From contig NZ_JTAN02000003.1 in assembly GCF_000949135.2 (NCBI RefSeq), positions 310,001-374,000 of the forward strand: 64,000 nucleotides of DNA, in the 5' to 3' direction. Position numbers and translations under genes: made by a program. A model generated the notes under the pieces. It was not told the DNA's origin. It worked only from the letters and a program-made list of their open reading frames with translations, and searched no databases. This document shows positions 1 through 10,142 of this stretch, one piece after another (position 1 is the stretch's first letter; each line of letters opens with the position of its first letter). This stretch comes from Burkholderia sp. USMB20 (GTDB lineage: Bacteria > Pseudomonadota > Gammaproteobacteria > Burkholderiales > Burkholderiaceae).

Positions 1-82
1 CGGCGGCTACAACTTCCAGTGGGCATGGGCGTCCGGCACGGCGGCCGGGCAGGCTGCGGCGGAGTTCTCGCGCGGCGCCTGA
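1..82 (+). CDS. NAD(P)/FAD-dependent oxidoreductase (HI0933/BaiN-like), C-terminal fragment
   Basis: Only the last 26 codons are inside the window, in the frame starting at base 2 and ending with TGA at 80-82. The tail reads GGYNFQWAWASGTAAG, which matches the C-terminal FAD-contacting segment of HI0933-type flavoproteins (family usual ending GGYN.QWA..SG..AG). The fold and likely flavin binding are inferred from this motif alone. The substrate cannot be named. It lies directly upstream of rpsU on the same strand but is separated by about 105 bp that hold a promoter-like element, so it is probably a separate transcript. Confidence 0.6.
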   Translation, partial: GGYNFQWAWASGTAAGQAAAEFSRGA

Positions 83-143
83 CACGGCTGCGCGCCCTGC
101 CGTTGACGGGACCCGGCCCTTATGTCTTTGCACGACGCTCTGC

Positions 144-149
144 TATACT
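144..149 (+). promoter_or_regulatory. -10-like box upstream of rpsU
   Basis: TATACT lies 39 bp upstream of the rpsU ATG. No good -35 hexamer is at 16-18 bp; a TTGACG at 103-108 is too far away. This is weak evidence based on one hexamer and its position. Confidence 0.3.
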
Positions 150-187
150 CGTAAGTCTTCCCTGCAAACCTTTATTCGTGTCGGATC

Positions 188-400
188 ATGACGATCATTC
201 GCGTTAAAGAAAACGAGCCGTTCGAAGTCGCCATGCGTCGCTTCAAGCGCACGATCGAGAAGAACGGTCTGCTGACCGAGCTTCGTGCGCGGGAGTTCTA
301 CGAAAAGCCGACCGCCGAGCGCAAGCGCAAGAAGGCTGCTGCGGTGAAGCGTCATTACAAGCGGATTCGCAGCCAGACGCTGCCGAAGAAGCTGTACTGA
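188..400 (+). CDS. rpsU: 30S ribosomal protein S21
   Basis: This 70-residue protein is very basic and has the complete S21 pattern: N-terminal [20 protein letters not shown], then the [13 protein letters not shown] segment and a basic tail. S21 joins the small ribosomal subunit late and helps base-pair the mRNA Shine-Dalgarno region. It heads the rpsU-dnaG-rpoD macromolecular-synthesis block, here with yqeY inserted. The ATG start matches the family N-terminus. A T-tailed hairpin about 100 bp downstream suggests that much of its transcription ends before yqeY. Confidence 0.97.
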
Positions 401-500
401 ACGATTGAGCGCCGCGCGGTTCGCTGAGCGGCGCACCGGCGACCTCCGCCCGATCGGCCTCGTTCCGGGGCCGCGAGTCGCCGATGCCGGATTCGAGCAA

Positions 501-534
501 CCCGCTTGAGACTTAGTCCCAAGCGGGTTTTTGT
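501..534 (+). terminator. Rho-independent terminator after rpsU
   Basis: CCCGCTTG (501-508) pairs with CAAGCGGG (520-527) and is followed by TTTTTGTG. This is a classical intrinsic terminator between rpsU and yqeY. Confidence 0.8.
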
Positions 535-585
535 GTTGACGCCCGTTCGCGGGCGTCGAAGTCACGTTTCCATCCCGGGTGCAAG

Positions 586-1032
586 ATGAGTTTGAAAGAG
601 CAGATCAGCGAAGACATGAAGGCCGCGATGCGCGCGAAGGAAAGCGAGCGTCTGGCGACGATTCGCCTGCTGATGGCCGCGATCAAGCAGCGCGAGGTCG
701 ATGATCGGGTGACCCTCGACGACGCGGGCATCACCGCGGTGATCGACAAGATGATCAAGCAGCGCAAGGACTCGATCAGCCAGTTCGAGGCCGCCGGCCG
801 CGACGATCTCGTCGCGAAGGAGCAGGCCGAACTGACGGTGCTGGGCGCCTACATGCCCGCGCAGCTGTCGGACGCCGAAGTGGCTGCCGAAGTCCAGGCC
901 GCGGTCGTGGCAACCGGCGCAGCCGGCCCGCAGGACATGGGCAAGGTGATGGGCGTGCTGAAGGGCAAGCTCGCCGGCCGCGCCGACATGACGGCCGTTT
1001 CCGCGCAGGTCAAGGCCGCGCTGTCGAAGTAA
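586..1032 (+). CDS. GatB/YqeY domain-containing protein
   Basis: This 148-residue single-domain YqeY protein is homologous to the C-terminal tRNA-binding tail of the amidotransferase subunit GatB. Recognisable blocks are the N-terminal LKEQISEDMKAAMRAKE helix, the central LTVLGAYMPAQLSD segment and the C-terminal QDMGKVMGVLKGKLAGRAD motif. It is cytosolic and its exact role is unproven; tRNA-related function is inferred from GatB. It sits between rpsU and dnaG, the usual place in beta- and gammaproteobacteria. The length is normal for the family. Confidence 0.93.
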   Translation: MSLKEQISEDMKAAMRAKESERLATIRLLMAAIKQREVDDRVTLDDAGITAVIDKMIKQRKDSISQFEAAGRDDLVAKEQAELTVLGAYMPAQLSDAEVAAEVQAAVVATGAAGPQDMGKVMGVLKGKLAGRADMTAVSAQVKAALSK

Positions 1033-1041
1033 AACCCGCTT

Positions 1042-1090
1042 CCCGGCGCGTCGCATGCGCGTGCGCCGGGGCGTCGTATTGTCTTTTTTC
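1042..1090 (+). terminator. Hairpin between yqeY and dnaG
   Basis: CCCGGCGC (1042-1049) pairs with GCGCCGGG (1063-1070). A run of six T follows 12 bases later, so it is a weak or partial intrinsic terminator. Confidence 0.4.
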
Positions 1091-1103
1091 GCTCGATCCC
1101 ACG

Positions 1104-2972
1104 GTGATTCCGCATTCGTTCCTGCAGGATTTGCTGAACCGCGTCGATATCGTCGACGTGGTGGGCCGGTACGTGCAGCTCAAGAAGGGCGGCGCCAACT
1201 TCATGGGGTTGTGCCCGTTCCATAACGAGAAGAGCCCGTCGTTTACCGTCAGCCCGACCAAGCAGTTCTATCACTGCTTCGGCTGCGGCGCGCACGGCAC
1301 GGCGATCGGCTTCCTGATGGAGCATGCGGGGCTCACGTTCCCGGAAGCCGTGCAGGAGCTCGCGCAGTCGGTCGGGCTGACCGTGCCGCACGAGCCGTCG
1401 ATGCGCGGCGGCGGTGGGGGCGGCGGCGACTATCCGGCGCCCGTGTCGAAATCGGTCGCGACCGCGCTGTCCGACGTGATGTCCGCCGCGTGCGACTACT
1501 ACCGCAAGCAACTGCGTGGCGCGACCGTCGCGATCCAGTACCTGAAGAACCGGGGCCTGACCGGCGAGATCGCCGCGCGCTTCGGGCTCGGCTATGCGCC
1601 GGACGGCTGGCAGAACCTCGAAACGGCGTTCCCGGACTACCGCGACGACTCGCTCGTCGAATCGGGGCTCGTGATCGTCAGCGAGAAAACCGACGCGCAG
1701 GGCGTGGCGCGACGCTACGACCGGTTCCGCGAGCGGATCATGTTCCCGATCCGCAACGTGAAGGGGCAGGTGATCGGGTTCGGCGGACGCGTGCTCGGCA
1801 GCGGCGAGCCGAAGTACCTGAATTCGCCGGAAACGCCGCTGTTCAACAAGGGCAGCGAACTGTACGGGCTGTTCGAGGCGCGCCTCGCGATCCGCGAGCG
1901 CAAGTACGTGCTGGTCGTCGAAGGCTACATGGACGTCGTCGCGCTCGCCCAGCTCGGCTTCCCGAACGCGGTCGCGACGCTCGGCACGGCATGCACGCCG
2001 ATCCACGTACAGAAGTTGCTGCGCCAGACCGACACGGTCATTTTCAGCTTCGACGGCGACTCGGCCGGCCGGCGCGCGGCGCGCCGCGCGCTCGAAGCGT
2101 GCCTGCCGCATGCGGCGGACAACCGGACGATCCGATTCCTTTTCCTGCCGGCCGAGCACGATCCGGACAGCTATGTACGCGAATTCGGTGCGGACGCGTT
2201 CTCCGAGCAGGTCGAGCGCGCGATGCCGCTGTCGCAATTTCTGTTGAACGAAGCAATTGCGGGCAAGGCGCTCGATCAGCCGGAAGGTCGCGCGAAGGCG
2301 CTGTTCGACGCGAAGCCGCTGTTGCAGGCGCTGCCGGCGAACGCGTTGCGCGCGCAGATCATGCACATGTTCGCCGACCGTCTCGATATCCCGTTCGAGG
2401 AAGTCGCGGGGTTGTCGGACGTCGATGCGCGCATCGCGGCGCCGCCGCGCCAGGCGCCCGCGCGCAGCGAGCGGCGGCGCGTGACGGACAGCGAAAAGCG
2501 CGCGTTGCGCACGCTCGTGATGCATCCGCGGATCGCGTCGCAGCTCGACGACGAACAGCTTGCGACCCTGCGCGCGCTGCCGCGGATCGGCGAGCTGTTC
2601 GCCGAAGTCGTCGAGCATGCGCGTGCGCTGGGTGACGGCGCGGAGTTCCGGCTGCTGTCCGATGTCCTGCGGACCTCCTCGAACGGCGCGACTTACGAGG
2701 AAATCTTCCGCGAAATTCTGGACTATGATGAAAACGTCCGCGATTTGCTGTTACAGAATCCGGAAGACGAGACGGTGCCCGAGCGGCAACGTGAACAGGA
2801 ACGGATCGCGGGGGAGGAACTGCAGGCCGCGGTGCTCAAGATGCGCTATGACGCCTGCTGCGACCGGCTCGATCGGCTGGCGCGGCAATCGACCTTCACA
2901 CCCGAGGAACTGGCCGAATTGACGGAATTGAACCAGCAGCGAACCGACATGAAACGTCGGCTCGGGCTGTAG
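1104..2972 (+). CDS. dnaG: DNA primase
   Basis: This protein of 622 residues synthesises RNA primers on single-stranded DNA behind the replicative helicase. The N-terminal CHC2 zinc ribbon is visible as CPFHNEKSPSF...CFGCGAHG (about residues 38-66). The catalytic core contains RIMFPIRNVKGQVIGFGGR, the TOPRIM motif VVEGYMDVVAL (about 271-281) and the acidic FSFDGD (about 312-317). The C-terminal region would bind DnaB. The start is GTG at 1104, matching the usual MIPHSFLQDLL N-terminus. A glycine run after residue 100 is a linker. It precedes rpoD by 88 bp. Confidence 0.97.
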   Translation: MIPHSFLQDLLNRVDIVDVVGRYVQLKKGGANFMGLCPFHNEKSPSFTVSPTKQFYHCFGCGAHGTAIGFLMEHAGLTFPEAVQELAQSVGLTVPHEPSMRGGGGGGGDYPAPVSKSVATALSDVMSAACDYYRKQLRGATVAIQYLKNRGLTGEIAARFGLGYAPDGWQNLETAFPDYRDDSLVESGLVIVSEKTDAQGVARRYDRFRERIMFPIRNVKGQVIGFGGRVLGSGEPKYLNSPETPLFNKGSELYGLFEARLAIRERKYVLVVEGYMDVVALAQLGFPNAVATLGTACTPIHVQKLLRQTDTVIFSFDGDSAGRRAARRALEACLPHAADNRTIRFLFLPAEHDPDSYVREFGADAFSEQVERAMPLSQFLLNEAIAGKALDQPEGRAKALFDAKPLLQALPANALRAQIMHMFADRLDIPFEEVAGLSDVDARIAAPPRQAPARSERRRVTDSEKRALRTLVMHPRIASQLDDEQLATLRALPRIGELFAEVVEHARALGDGAEFRLLSDVLRTSSNGATYEEIFREILDYDENVRDLLLQNPEDETVPERQREQERIAGEELQAAVLKMRYDACCDRLDRLARQSTFTPEELAELTELNQQRTDMKRRLGL

Positions 2973-3008
2973 GCGGCCGGGGCGCTGAGAGAGGGCGCAC
3001 CAGCGTGC

Positions 3009-3014
3009 TATAAT
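3009..3014 (+). promoter_or_regulatory. -10 box of an rpoD promoter
   Basis: A perfect TATAAT lies 46 bp upstream of the rpoD ATG, inside the dnaG-rpoD spacer. No clear TTGACA is visible at the expected distance. It would give rpoD its own promoter within the block. Confidence 0.5.
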
Positions 3015-3060
3015 ATAAGGTTTCCAGCGGTTTGTTTTCTAAGCAGAGGCGAGAATCGCG

Positions 3061-5478
<2,418 letters not shown>

Positions 5479-5498
5479 TTTCCAGCGTCTCACTTGCG

Positions 5499-5540
5499 AA
5501 CGCCGCCGGTATCCGCGTGATGCCGGTGGCGTTTGTCCTC
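5499..5540 (+). terminator. Hairpin terminator after rpoD
   Basis: AACGCCGCCGG (5499-5509) pairs with CCGGTGGCGTT (5523-5533) with one wobble pair, followed by a T-rich stretch. It ends the rpoD transcript before the tRNA gene. Confidence 0.6.
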
Positions 5541-5616
5541 TTTAGCGGCTTTGTTGTTACAATGCCGGCCCGGCTTCGTTGCCGGGGTGGCGTGTAGCAC
5601 CGGTTGCTTACCGTCT

Positions 5617-5695
5617 GGGCCCCTAGCTCATGCTTGGTTAGAGCAGCGAACTCATAATTCGTTGGTGCCGGGTTCGACTCCCGGGGGGCCCACCA
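5617..5695 (+). tRNA. tRNA with CAT anticodon, probably tRNA-Ile2 (lysidine type)
   Basis: A full cloverleaf is readable: acceptor GGGCCCC (5617-5623) with GGGGCCC (5685-5691), D stem GCTC/GAGC, anticodon stem GCGAA/TTCGT around loop CTCATAA (anticodon CAT at 5653-5655), T stem CCGGG/CCCGG around TTCGACT, discriminator A and encoded CCA. The C4-G69 and C5-G68 acceptor pairs and the G27-T43 wobble in the anticodon stem are features of tRNA-Ile2, whose C34 is changed to lysidine by TilS to read AUA. Elongator tRNA-Met also has CAT, so automatic annotation may call it Met. Confidence 0.85.
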
Positions 5696-5736
5696 GATTC
5701 GCTTCCAGGGTTATCCGGGGAAGTCTGTGCCGTTGA

Positions 5737-5766
5737 GCATAAGTTGTCCACCTGGACACGTTATGC
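5737..5766 (+). repeat. 30-bp imperfect palindrome just 3' of the tRNA
   Basis: GCATAAGTTGTCCA (5737-5750) faces TGGACACGTTATGC (5753-5766) across a CC centre. Twelve of 14 positions are complementary. It begins 41 bp after the tRNA CCA end. It could be a recombinase core site left by an excised element or an operator; the sequence does not decide. Confidence 0.5.
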
Positions 5767-6160
5767 CTTATTTCCCGATTATGACGCCTCGGATGCCGGT
5801 CATGGTCTCACGGGGCATCCGGGTTGAACGACTGCGCCGGCGACTGATCGACCGGCACGCAGCAGTTGCTCGAAGATGGCCGTCTGCGCGCGTCGACTTT
5901 CGGAGGGCGGTGGCCCGGCCGTCGTCTGCGCTCAAAAAGGCGCACGCCTATCCATAACAGAGTCGCGATATACACGAGCGACGAGAGTCCCAGTTCTGTC
6001 GACGGTGCATCCCTGCGCAGCTTCCTCAAGACAGTGCAGAACCTCGACTGCATGACTACCGCAGGCATCGCGGTCTACTACTCGATTTCCTGAGGGGATG
6101 GGAAGGTTGAGCTGTGGCGTTCGTCAATGCAGTCAACGGACATATCGATCTGTCCCATAT
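5767..6160. other. Gene-free interval between tRNA and the hydrolase gene
   Basis: No convincing gene is seen. A leftward open frame of 86 codons (5808-6068) encodes one possible membrane helix (LGLSSLVYIATLLWIGVRLF) followed by Arg-rich sequence. It lacks a ribosome-binding site and a recognisable family, so it may be a remnant or chance. Confidence 0.4.
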
Positions 6161-7150
6161 TCAGTGTCCGCGTAGCGTCGCGCGGATCGTGCCGCATGCC
6201 AATCGCAATGCAGCCTCGGTAGGCGGCGTGTCGGCGAGGCCGTCGAGTACCGTGAAATCGTGAATCGTGCCGAGGCAGCGAACCGCGCTTACGCGAACCC
6301 CGGCGAGCATCAGCTTGCGGGCGTAGGCTTCGCCGTCGTCACGTGCGACATCGTTTTCGGCTGTGACGATCAGCGCGGGAGGCAGGTCTTCGAGGTCCGT
6401 GTAACTCGCGTTTAGCGGCATTGCGATTATTTCGCCGAGGTTTTCTGACGAAAAGCGCGTCCGTGCGTGCATGCGCCCGGTGTGTGGGGTCAAGCCGGGA
6501 CCGTCGGCGTATTTCGCTGCCGAGGCGCCCGCCGGGCTTGTGGAAAGCGTCGGACACAGCATGACCTGAAGCGCGATACGGGGGCCACGGCGCGCCTTGA
6601 CGAGCAGCGCGAGGGTGGCGGCGAGATGACCGCCCGTGCCTTCGCCTGCGACGATAAGGGTGCCTGCGTCGAGATTCAATGCGCGTGCGTGCTCGTGCAG
6701 ATGGACGAGCGCGGTGAATGCCTGCTCGTTTTGGGTCTGAAAGCACGCAGCGGGTGCCGAGGTGTAATCGACGAGCACGACGGCCGCCTCGGCGTCGGTG
6801 GCAATCCTGCGCGCGAGCCGGTTGTCGCTTTGGCCACCCGCGAAGCTCACGCTGCCCGGCAGGAAGAGCACGGCGGGCAGCGGAGTGGGCGCCGCCTGCG
6901 GCGGTCGTACGATCCGTATCGTGAAGCCCGGATCCGCAGCGCCAGCTTTCAGCGCGATTTCTTCGGCGTGGATCGCATCCGTAGCATCGCCGTTTGCCCA
7001 TTCGCGCAGACGCGCTGCCGGAACCCCTGCCTCAGTGGCATGGTCGAGGAACGATTGCGTTTCCGCATCGAGGACCGGATACGAGTCTGCGGATCTGATC
7101 AGGCCCGGTGCGGCGTCTCCGGGCGGACGGGCAGACGTGAAATCATCCAT
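6161..7150 (-). CDS. Alpha/beta-hydrolase-fold protein lacking the catalytic serine (HSL-like pseudoenzyme)
   Basis: This 329-residue protein has the hormone-sensitive-lipase/esterase layout: a strand ending PAVLFLPG where the oxyanion HGGG should be, VDYTSAP (usual VDYRLAP), AGEGTGG at the nucleophile elbow (usual GDSAGG), then the Asp in TAENDVARDDGEAYA and the His in GTIHDF. The elbow serine is glycine and the HGG oxyanion motif is lost, while Asp and His remain. Ordinary esterase activity is therefore unlikely; a ligand-binding or sensing role is inference. An upstream ATG at 7222 would add 24 residues. The start at 7150 was chosen because the CTTA repeats at 7240-7269 leave too little room for a promoter before 7222. 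It lies 170 bp downstream of the STAND regulator gene on the same strand. Confidence 0.75.
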   Translation of the reverse strand: MDDFTSARPPGDAAPGLIRSADSYPVLDAETQSFLDHATEAGVPAARLREWANGDATDAIHAEEIALKAGAADPGFTIRIVRPPQAAPTPLPAVLFLPGSVSFAGGQSDNRLARRIATDAEAAVVLVDYTSAPAACFQTQNEQAFTALVHLHEHARALNLDAGTLIVAGEGTGGHLAATLALLVKARRGPRIALQVMLCPTLSTSPAGASAAKYADGPGLTPHTGRMHARTRFSSENLGEIIAMPLNASYTDLEDLPPALIVTAENDVARDDGEAYARKLMLAGVRVSAVRCLGTIHDFTVLDGLADTPPTEAALRLACGTIRATLRGH

Positions 7151-7239
7151 GGGGCAGTTTCCGATGAGTAAGGCTTGCTTGTCGATCCGGCACCGTTGGC
7201 CGTCGACAGAACAAATTTTCATCGGATTCCCGCACGAGC

Positions 7240-7269
7240 CACAGTTAAGCGTTGCTAAGAGGCGTTAAG
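7240..7269 (-). promoter_or_regulatory. Three tandem 10-bp CTTA repeats upstream of the hydrolase-fold gene
   Basis: Read on the minus strand the units are CTTAACGCCT, CTTAGCAACG and CTTAACTGTG, with no gaps. The inner 16 bases CTTAGCAACGCTTAAC (7244-7259) recur exactly at 10052-10067. Tandem direct repeats of about one helical turn are the usual target of OmpR-type winged helices such as the one in the neighbouring regulator. Confidence 0.65.
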
Positions 7270-7320
7270 CCCGTGTCCAGCAAAGCGTTCACGCACGCTT
7301 CGAGCCGATTTACCGTCGCT

Positions 7321-9894
7321 TCAGGTCTGCACACCGCGCATTGCCGCAGCCTCCTGCAAATGCACCTGTAACCACGACGGCGTGTTCCCCCGTCCAGCTT
7401 CGATCAATGCGTTTGCGCTCCCTGCGTCGCCAGCGCGCGCGAACACTTCGAGTTGCATCGGGGTTGCGCCGTCCGGCGTGACAGGTCTCCCTTCGTGAAT
7501 GGCCTCGAAGCCCTCGCCCCATTTGTCCCAATACGCGAGACCGCGCCGGCGCGTGCGCTCGCGAAGCCGTGCGGTCCATTCGCGCGCGAGCGCCACTTCA
7601 CCTTCCCATGTCGCGACGGCGATCGAGCCGATCGCGAGCCCATAACAGACGGTCAGATCGTGATCGATCGCCAGCGCCTCCGTCGCGCAGTCGCGCGCGA
7701 GCGCCATCGCCGCGTCGGTCTCGCCTTGCAGCCACAGAATGCGCATCAGAATGGAAATCGCAGCGATATGCGCGTCGACCTGCGCGTGATTCGCGTGCGT
7801 CGCGCGCACCGGGTCCTTATCGCGAGCCATCACCCCTTCGATCAGCGCCCGCGCGATATCGTGGTCCCCGAGGAAGTGATGTGACAACGCGCACATCCGC
7901 TCGCCGGTTTGCGTCGTCGCAAAATCGCCCGTCCGCGCGGCGGCAGCGCGAAACGCACGCGCATGTTCGAGGCTTTCCGCATACGCGCCCGCGAGCGTCC
8001 GATGCGCCCACACGCCCCACAGCGTGCGCAATGCGAGCCGGTCGTCGCCGAGGCGCTGCGCGGCGGCCTGTGCGGCGTCGAACGCGTTCGCCATGTCCGC
8101 CGTCGGCCCACGCGTGTGCCACAGCGCGTGACCGTACGCGGCGAGCAGCTCGATATACTGCTCCTTACCCGCCAGATCCGAGTTTTCCGCCGCGGCGATC
8201 GCGCGCTCGGCCATCCCGAGGAACTCGTGAGGGAGCGAAAGATGGAACCACAGCGGCGCCGTCGCGATGAGCAGGTCGATCGCGAGCTTCGGCTCGCCAT
8301 CCTGGCCGGCTGCCCAATCAAAAGCGGCTCGCACGTCGTCGATTCGCTGGCTGTGAATCGCGAGCCACTGACGCGGCGCCTTGCCTTCCCACGCCGCCAC
8401 GGGGTCGGCAAAGATCGCACAGCAGTACAACGCATGACGGCGGCGCGCTTCATCGAGTTCGTCCGCCTCTTCAAGTCGCATATATGCGTAATGGCGCGTC
8501 GTGTCGAGCAGTCGATAGGGATGGTCCGAATCGTCGATTACGCAGGCGATCAGCGACTTGGCGATCAGGCCAGTGACGGCGTCGAAGGCGGCGAGGTCAT
8601 CGACGTCGCCACTGGCCGCGACAGCCGCAGCAGCATCTATGCCGAAGGCAGCCCGCATGACTGAGAGGCGGCGCAGCACCTGGCGCTCCTCCGGCCGGAG
8701 CAATTCATAGCTCCAGTCGAGCGTCGCGCGCAGCGTCTGCTGGCGCGGAAGTGCCGTGCGGCGGCCCTGCGTGAGTAGCGCGAAGCGGTCGTCGAGCCGC
8801 GCTGCAATCGAATGCACGTCCATCAAGCCGACGCGCGCCGCCGCAAACTCGATCGCGAGCGGGATACCGTCGAGCCGTCGGCAAATATCGATCACGGGGC
8901 CCAGATTCGCCTCGCTCAACGCAAACCGGTCATTGGCGGCGCGTGCGCGGTCGTGAAACAGGGCGATCGCCGGGAACTGCACGGCGTCGTGGAGGCTCAC
9001 GCCTGCGTCAGTGTCGGGCGACGGCAACGCGGCGAGGCGATGGACGGATTCGCCTTCCGCGCGCAGCGGCTCGCGGCTCGTGACCAGCAAATGCACGCCG
9101 GACGCGCCTTGCAGCAGTTGCTCGGCGAGTACGGCAACGGCATCGATCAGATGCTCGCAGTTATCCAGCACCAGCAGCACCGGCGACGCCCCAAGCGCCT
9201 GGACAAGATCGGGCACCGGATCGCCGCTCGGGACGGCAACACCTAGCGCCGACGCGATCGTACTGGCCGCGCTCGCGGCCGCGGAGACCGGCGCGAAATT
9301 GACGAACACGGCGCGCATGCCGGTGCGCTGGGCGAAGCGATGCGCGACAGCGACGGCCACGGTCGTCTTGCCCATGCCTCCCGGGCCAGCGATGGTGAGC
9401 AAGCGTCGCTCGGGCAAGTGGTCAGTCAGACCTGCGATGACGTCCTCGCGGCCTATCACGCGAGCGAGCGTGACCGGCAGACTGCGTGAACCGCTTTCGG
9501 ACCCGGTGGAAGGCTGCACTGCGTGCGGATGAGGCCGTGGTGCGGCAGGGTCCGCTGCTTCGGCCCGGGTAACGGGCGCGGCGAAACGATAGCCGCGTCC
9601 GGTCTCGTTGACGATGTAACGCACACCGTCCGGTCCGTCGCCGAGCACCTTGCGCAGCGCCGACAGATGCACGCGCAGCGCGCCTTCCTCGACGACGTTG
9701 TCCACCCAGACGCTGTCGCACAGATTGCGCGTCGAGACCAGCGCGCCCGCATGCTCGACAAGTACGACGAGAATGTCGAGCGCGCGGCTGCCGATTTTCA
9801 GCGGCGTCCCGTCCTTGAGCAGGACTCGTTGCGGGAATTGCAGCGTAAAAGGGCCGAACGCGAGGCTGTAAGGAGCGGTCATCGAGAGCGTCAT
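7321..9894 (-). CDS. Winged-helix DNA-binding STAND ATPase regulator (predicted ATPase, COG3903-like)
   Basis: This 857-residue regulator begins with an OmpR/CadC-type winged helix (about residues 8-107: FGPFTLQFPQRVLLKDG ... NETGRGYRF). A short linker leads to an NB-ARC/AAA-like ATPase with Walker A AGPGGMGKTTVA (about 169-180), Walker B-like VLLVLDNCEHL and the downstream GIPLAIEFAAAR motif. The C-terminal half is alpha-helical with TPR-like character. Such proteins act as ATP-dependent switches that activate transcription on sensing a signal; the signal is unknown. Start: ATG at 9894, since upstream codons include only TTG. ATG at 9882 is also possible. It is divergent from a LysR gene; the spacer holds repeats matching those before the hydrolase-fold gene. 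Confidence 0.85.
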   Translation of the reverse strand: MTLSMTAPYSLAFGPFTLQFPQRVLLKDGTPLKIGSRALDILVVLVEHAGALVSTRNLCDSVWVDNVVEEGALRVHLSALRKVLGDGPDGVRYIVNETGRGYRFAAPVTRAEAADPAAPRPHPHAVQPSTGSESGSRSLPVTLARVIGREDVIAGLTDHLPERRLLTIAGPGGMGKTTVAVAVAHRFAQRTGMRAVFVNFAPVSAAASAASTIASALGVAVPSGDPVPDLVQALGASPVLLVLDNCEHLIDAVAVLAEQLLQGASGVHLLVTSREPLRAEGESVHRLAALPSPDTDAGVSLHDAVQFPAIALFHDRARAANDRFALSEANLGPVIDICRRLDGIPLAIEFAAARVGLMDVHSIAARLDDRFALLTQGRRTALPRQQTLRATLDWSYELLRPEERQVLRRLSVMRAAFGIDAAAAVAASGDVDDLAAFDAVTGLIAKSLIACVIDDSDHPYRLLDTTRHYAYMRLEEADELDEARRRHALYCCAIFADPVAAWEGKAPRQWLAIHSQRIDDVRAAFDWAAGQDGEPKLAIDLLIATAPLWFHLSLPHEFLGMAERAIAAAENSDLAGKEQYIELLAAYGHALWHTRGPTADMANAFDAAQAAAQRLGDDRLALRTLWGVWAHRTLAGAYAESLEHARAFRAAAARTGDFATTQTGERMCALSHHFLGDHDIARALIEGVMARDKDPVRATHANHAQVDAHIAAISILMRILWLQGETDAAMALARDCATEALAIDHDLTVCYGLAIGSIAVATWEGEVALAREWTARLRERTRRRGLAYWDKWGEGFEAIHEGRPVTPDGATPMQLEVFARAGDAGSANALIEAGRGNTPSWLQVHLQEAAAMRGVQT

Positions 9895-10051
9895 CGCGCG
9901 GGTTGAGTGTCGGCCAATACGGTGCGCTGGTCGCGCACACTGACGCAAAAACAGCCAATCATTGCGCAGAAGCGCAGTACGCGCCCTTAAAAGATCTTAA
10001 AAAAACCGCTTTGTTCCAGCCGACGAAGCTTGGCACGGATCCGGGCGCCGA

Positions 10052-10081
10052 CTTAGCAACGCTTAACAAGTCGTAACTGGC
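10052..10081 (+). promoter_or_regulatory. Three tandem 10-bp CTTA-type repeats between the STAND regulator and lysR
   Basis: The units are CTTAGCAACG, CTTAACAAGT and CGTAACTGGC, contiguous on the plus strand. Sixteen bases (10052-10067) are identical to the minus-strand block at 7244-7259. The block is about 60 bp before the lysR ATG and about 160 bp before the STAND regulator ATG, so it could control either or both. Confidence 0.65.
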
Positions 10082-10142
10082 CCGATGCGCGTCTCCCCGC
10101 CAACATTGCTCCATGCAAGCCAATCAATGATCGGAGGTCGAT

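Noticed and set aside
5808-6068. A leftward 86-codon frame with one hydrophobic segment
   Set aside because: There is no ribosome-binding site and no recognisable relative, and the flanks are Arg-rich. It was kept only as a note in the spacer.
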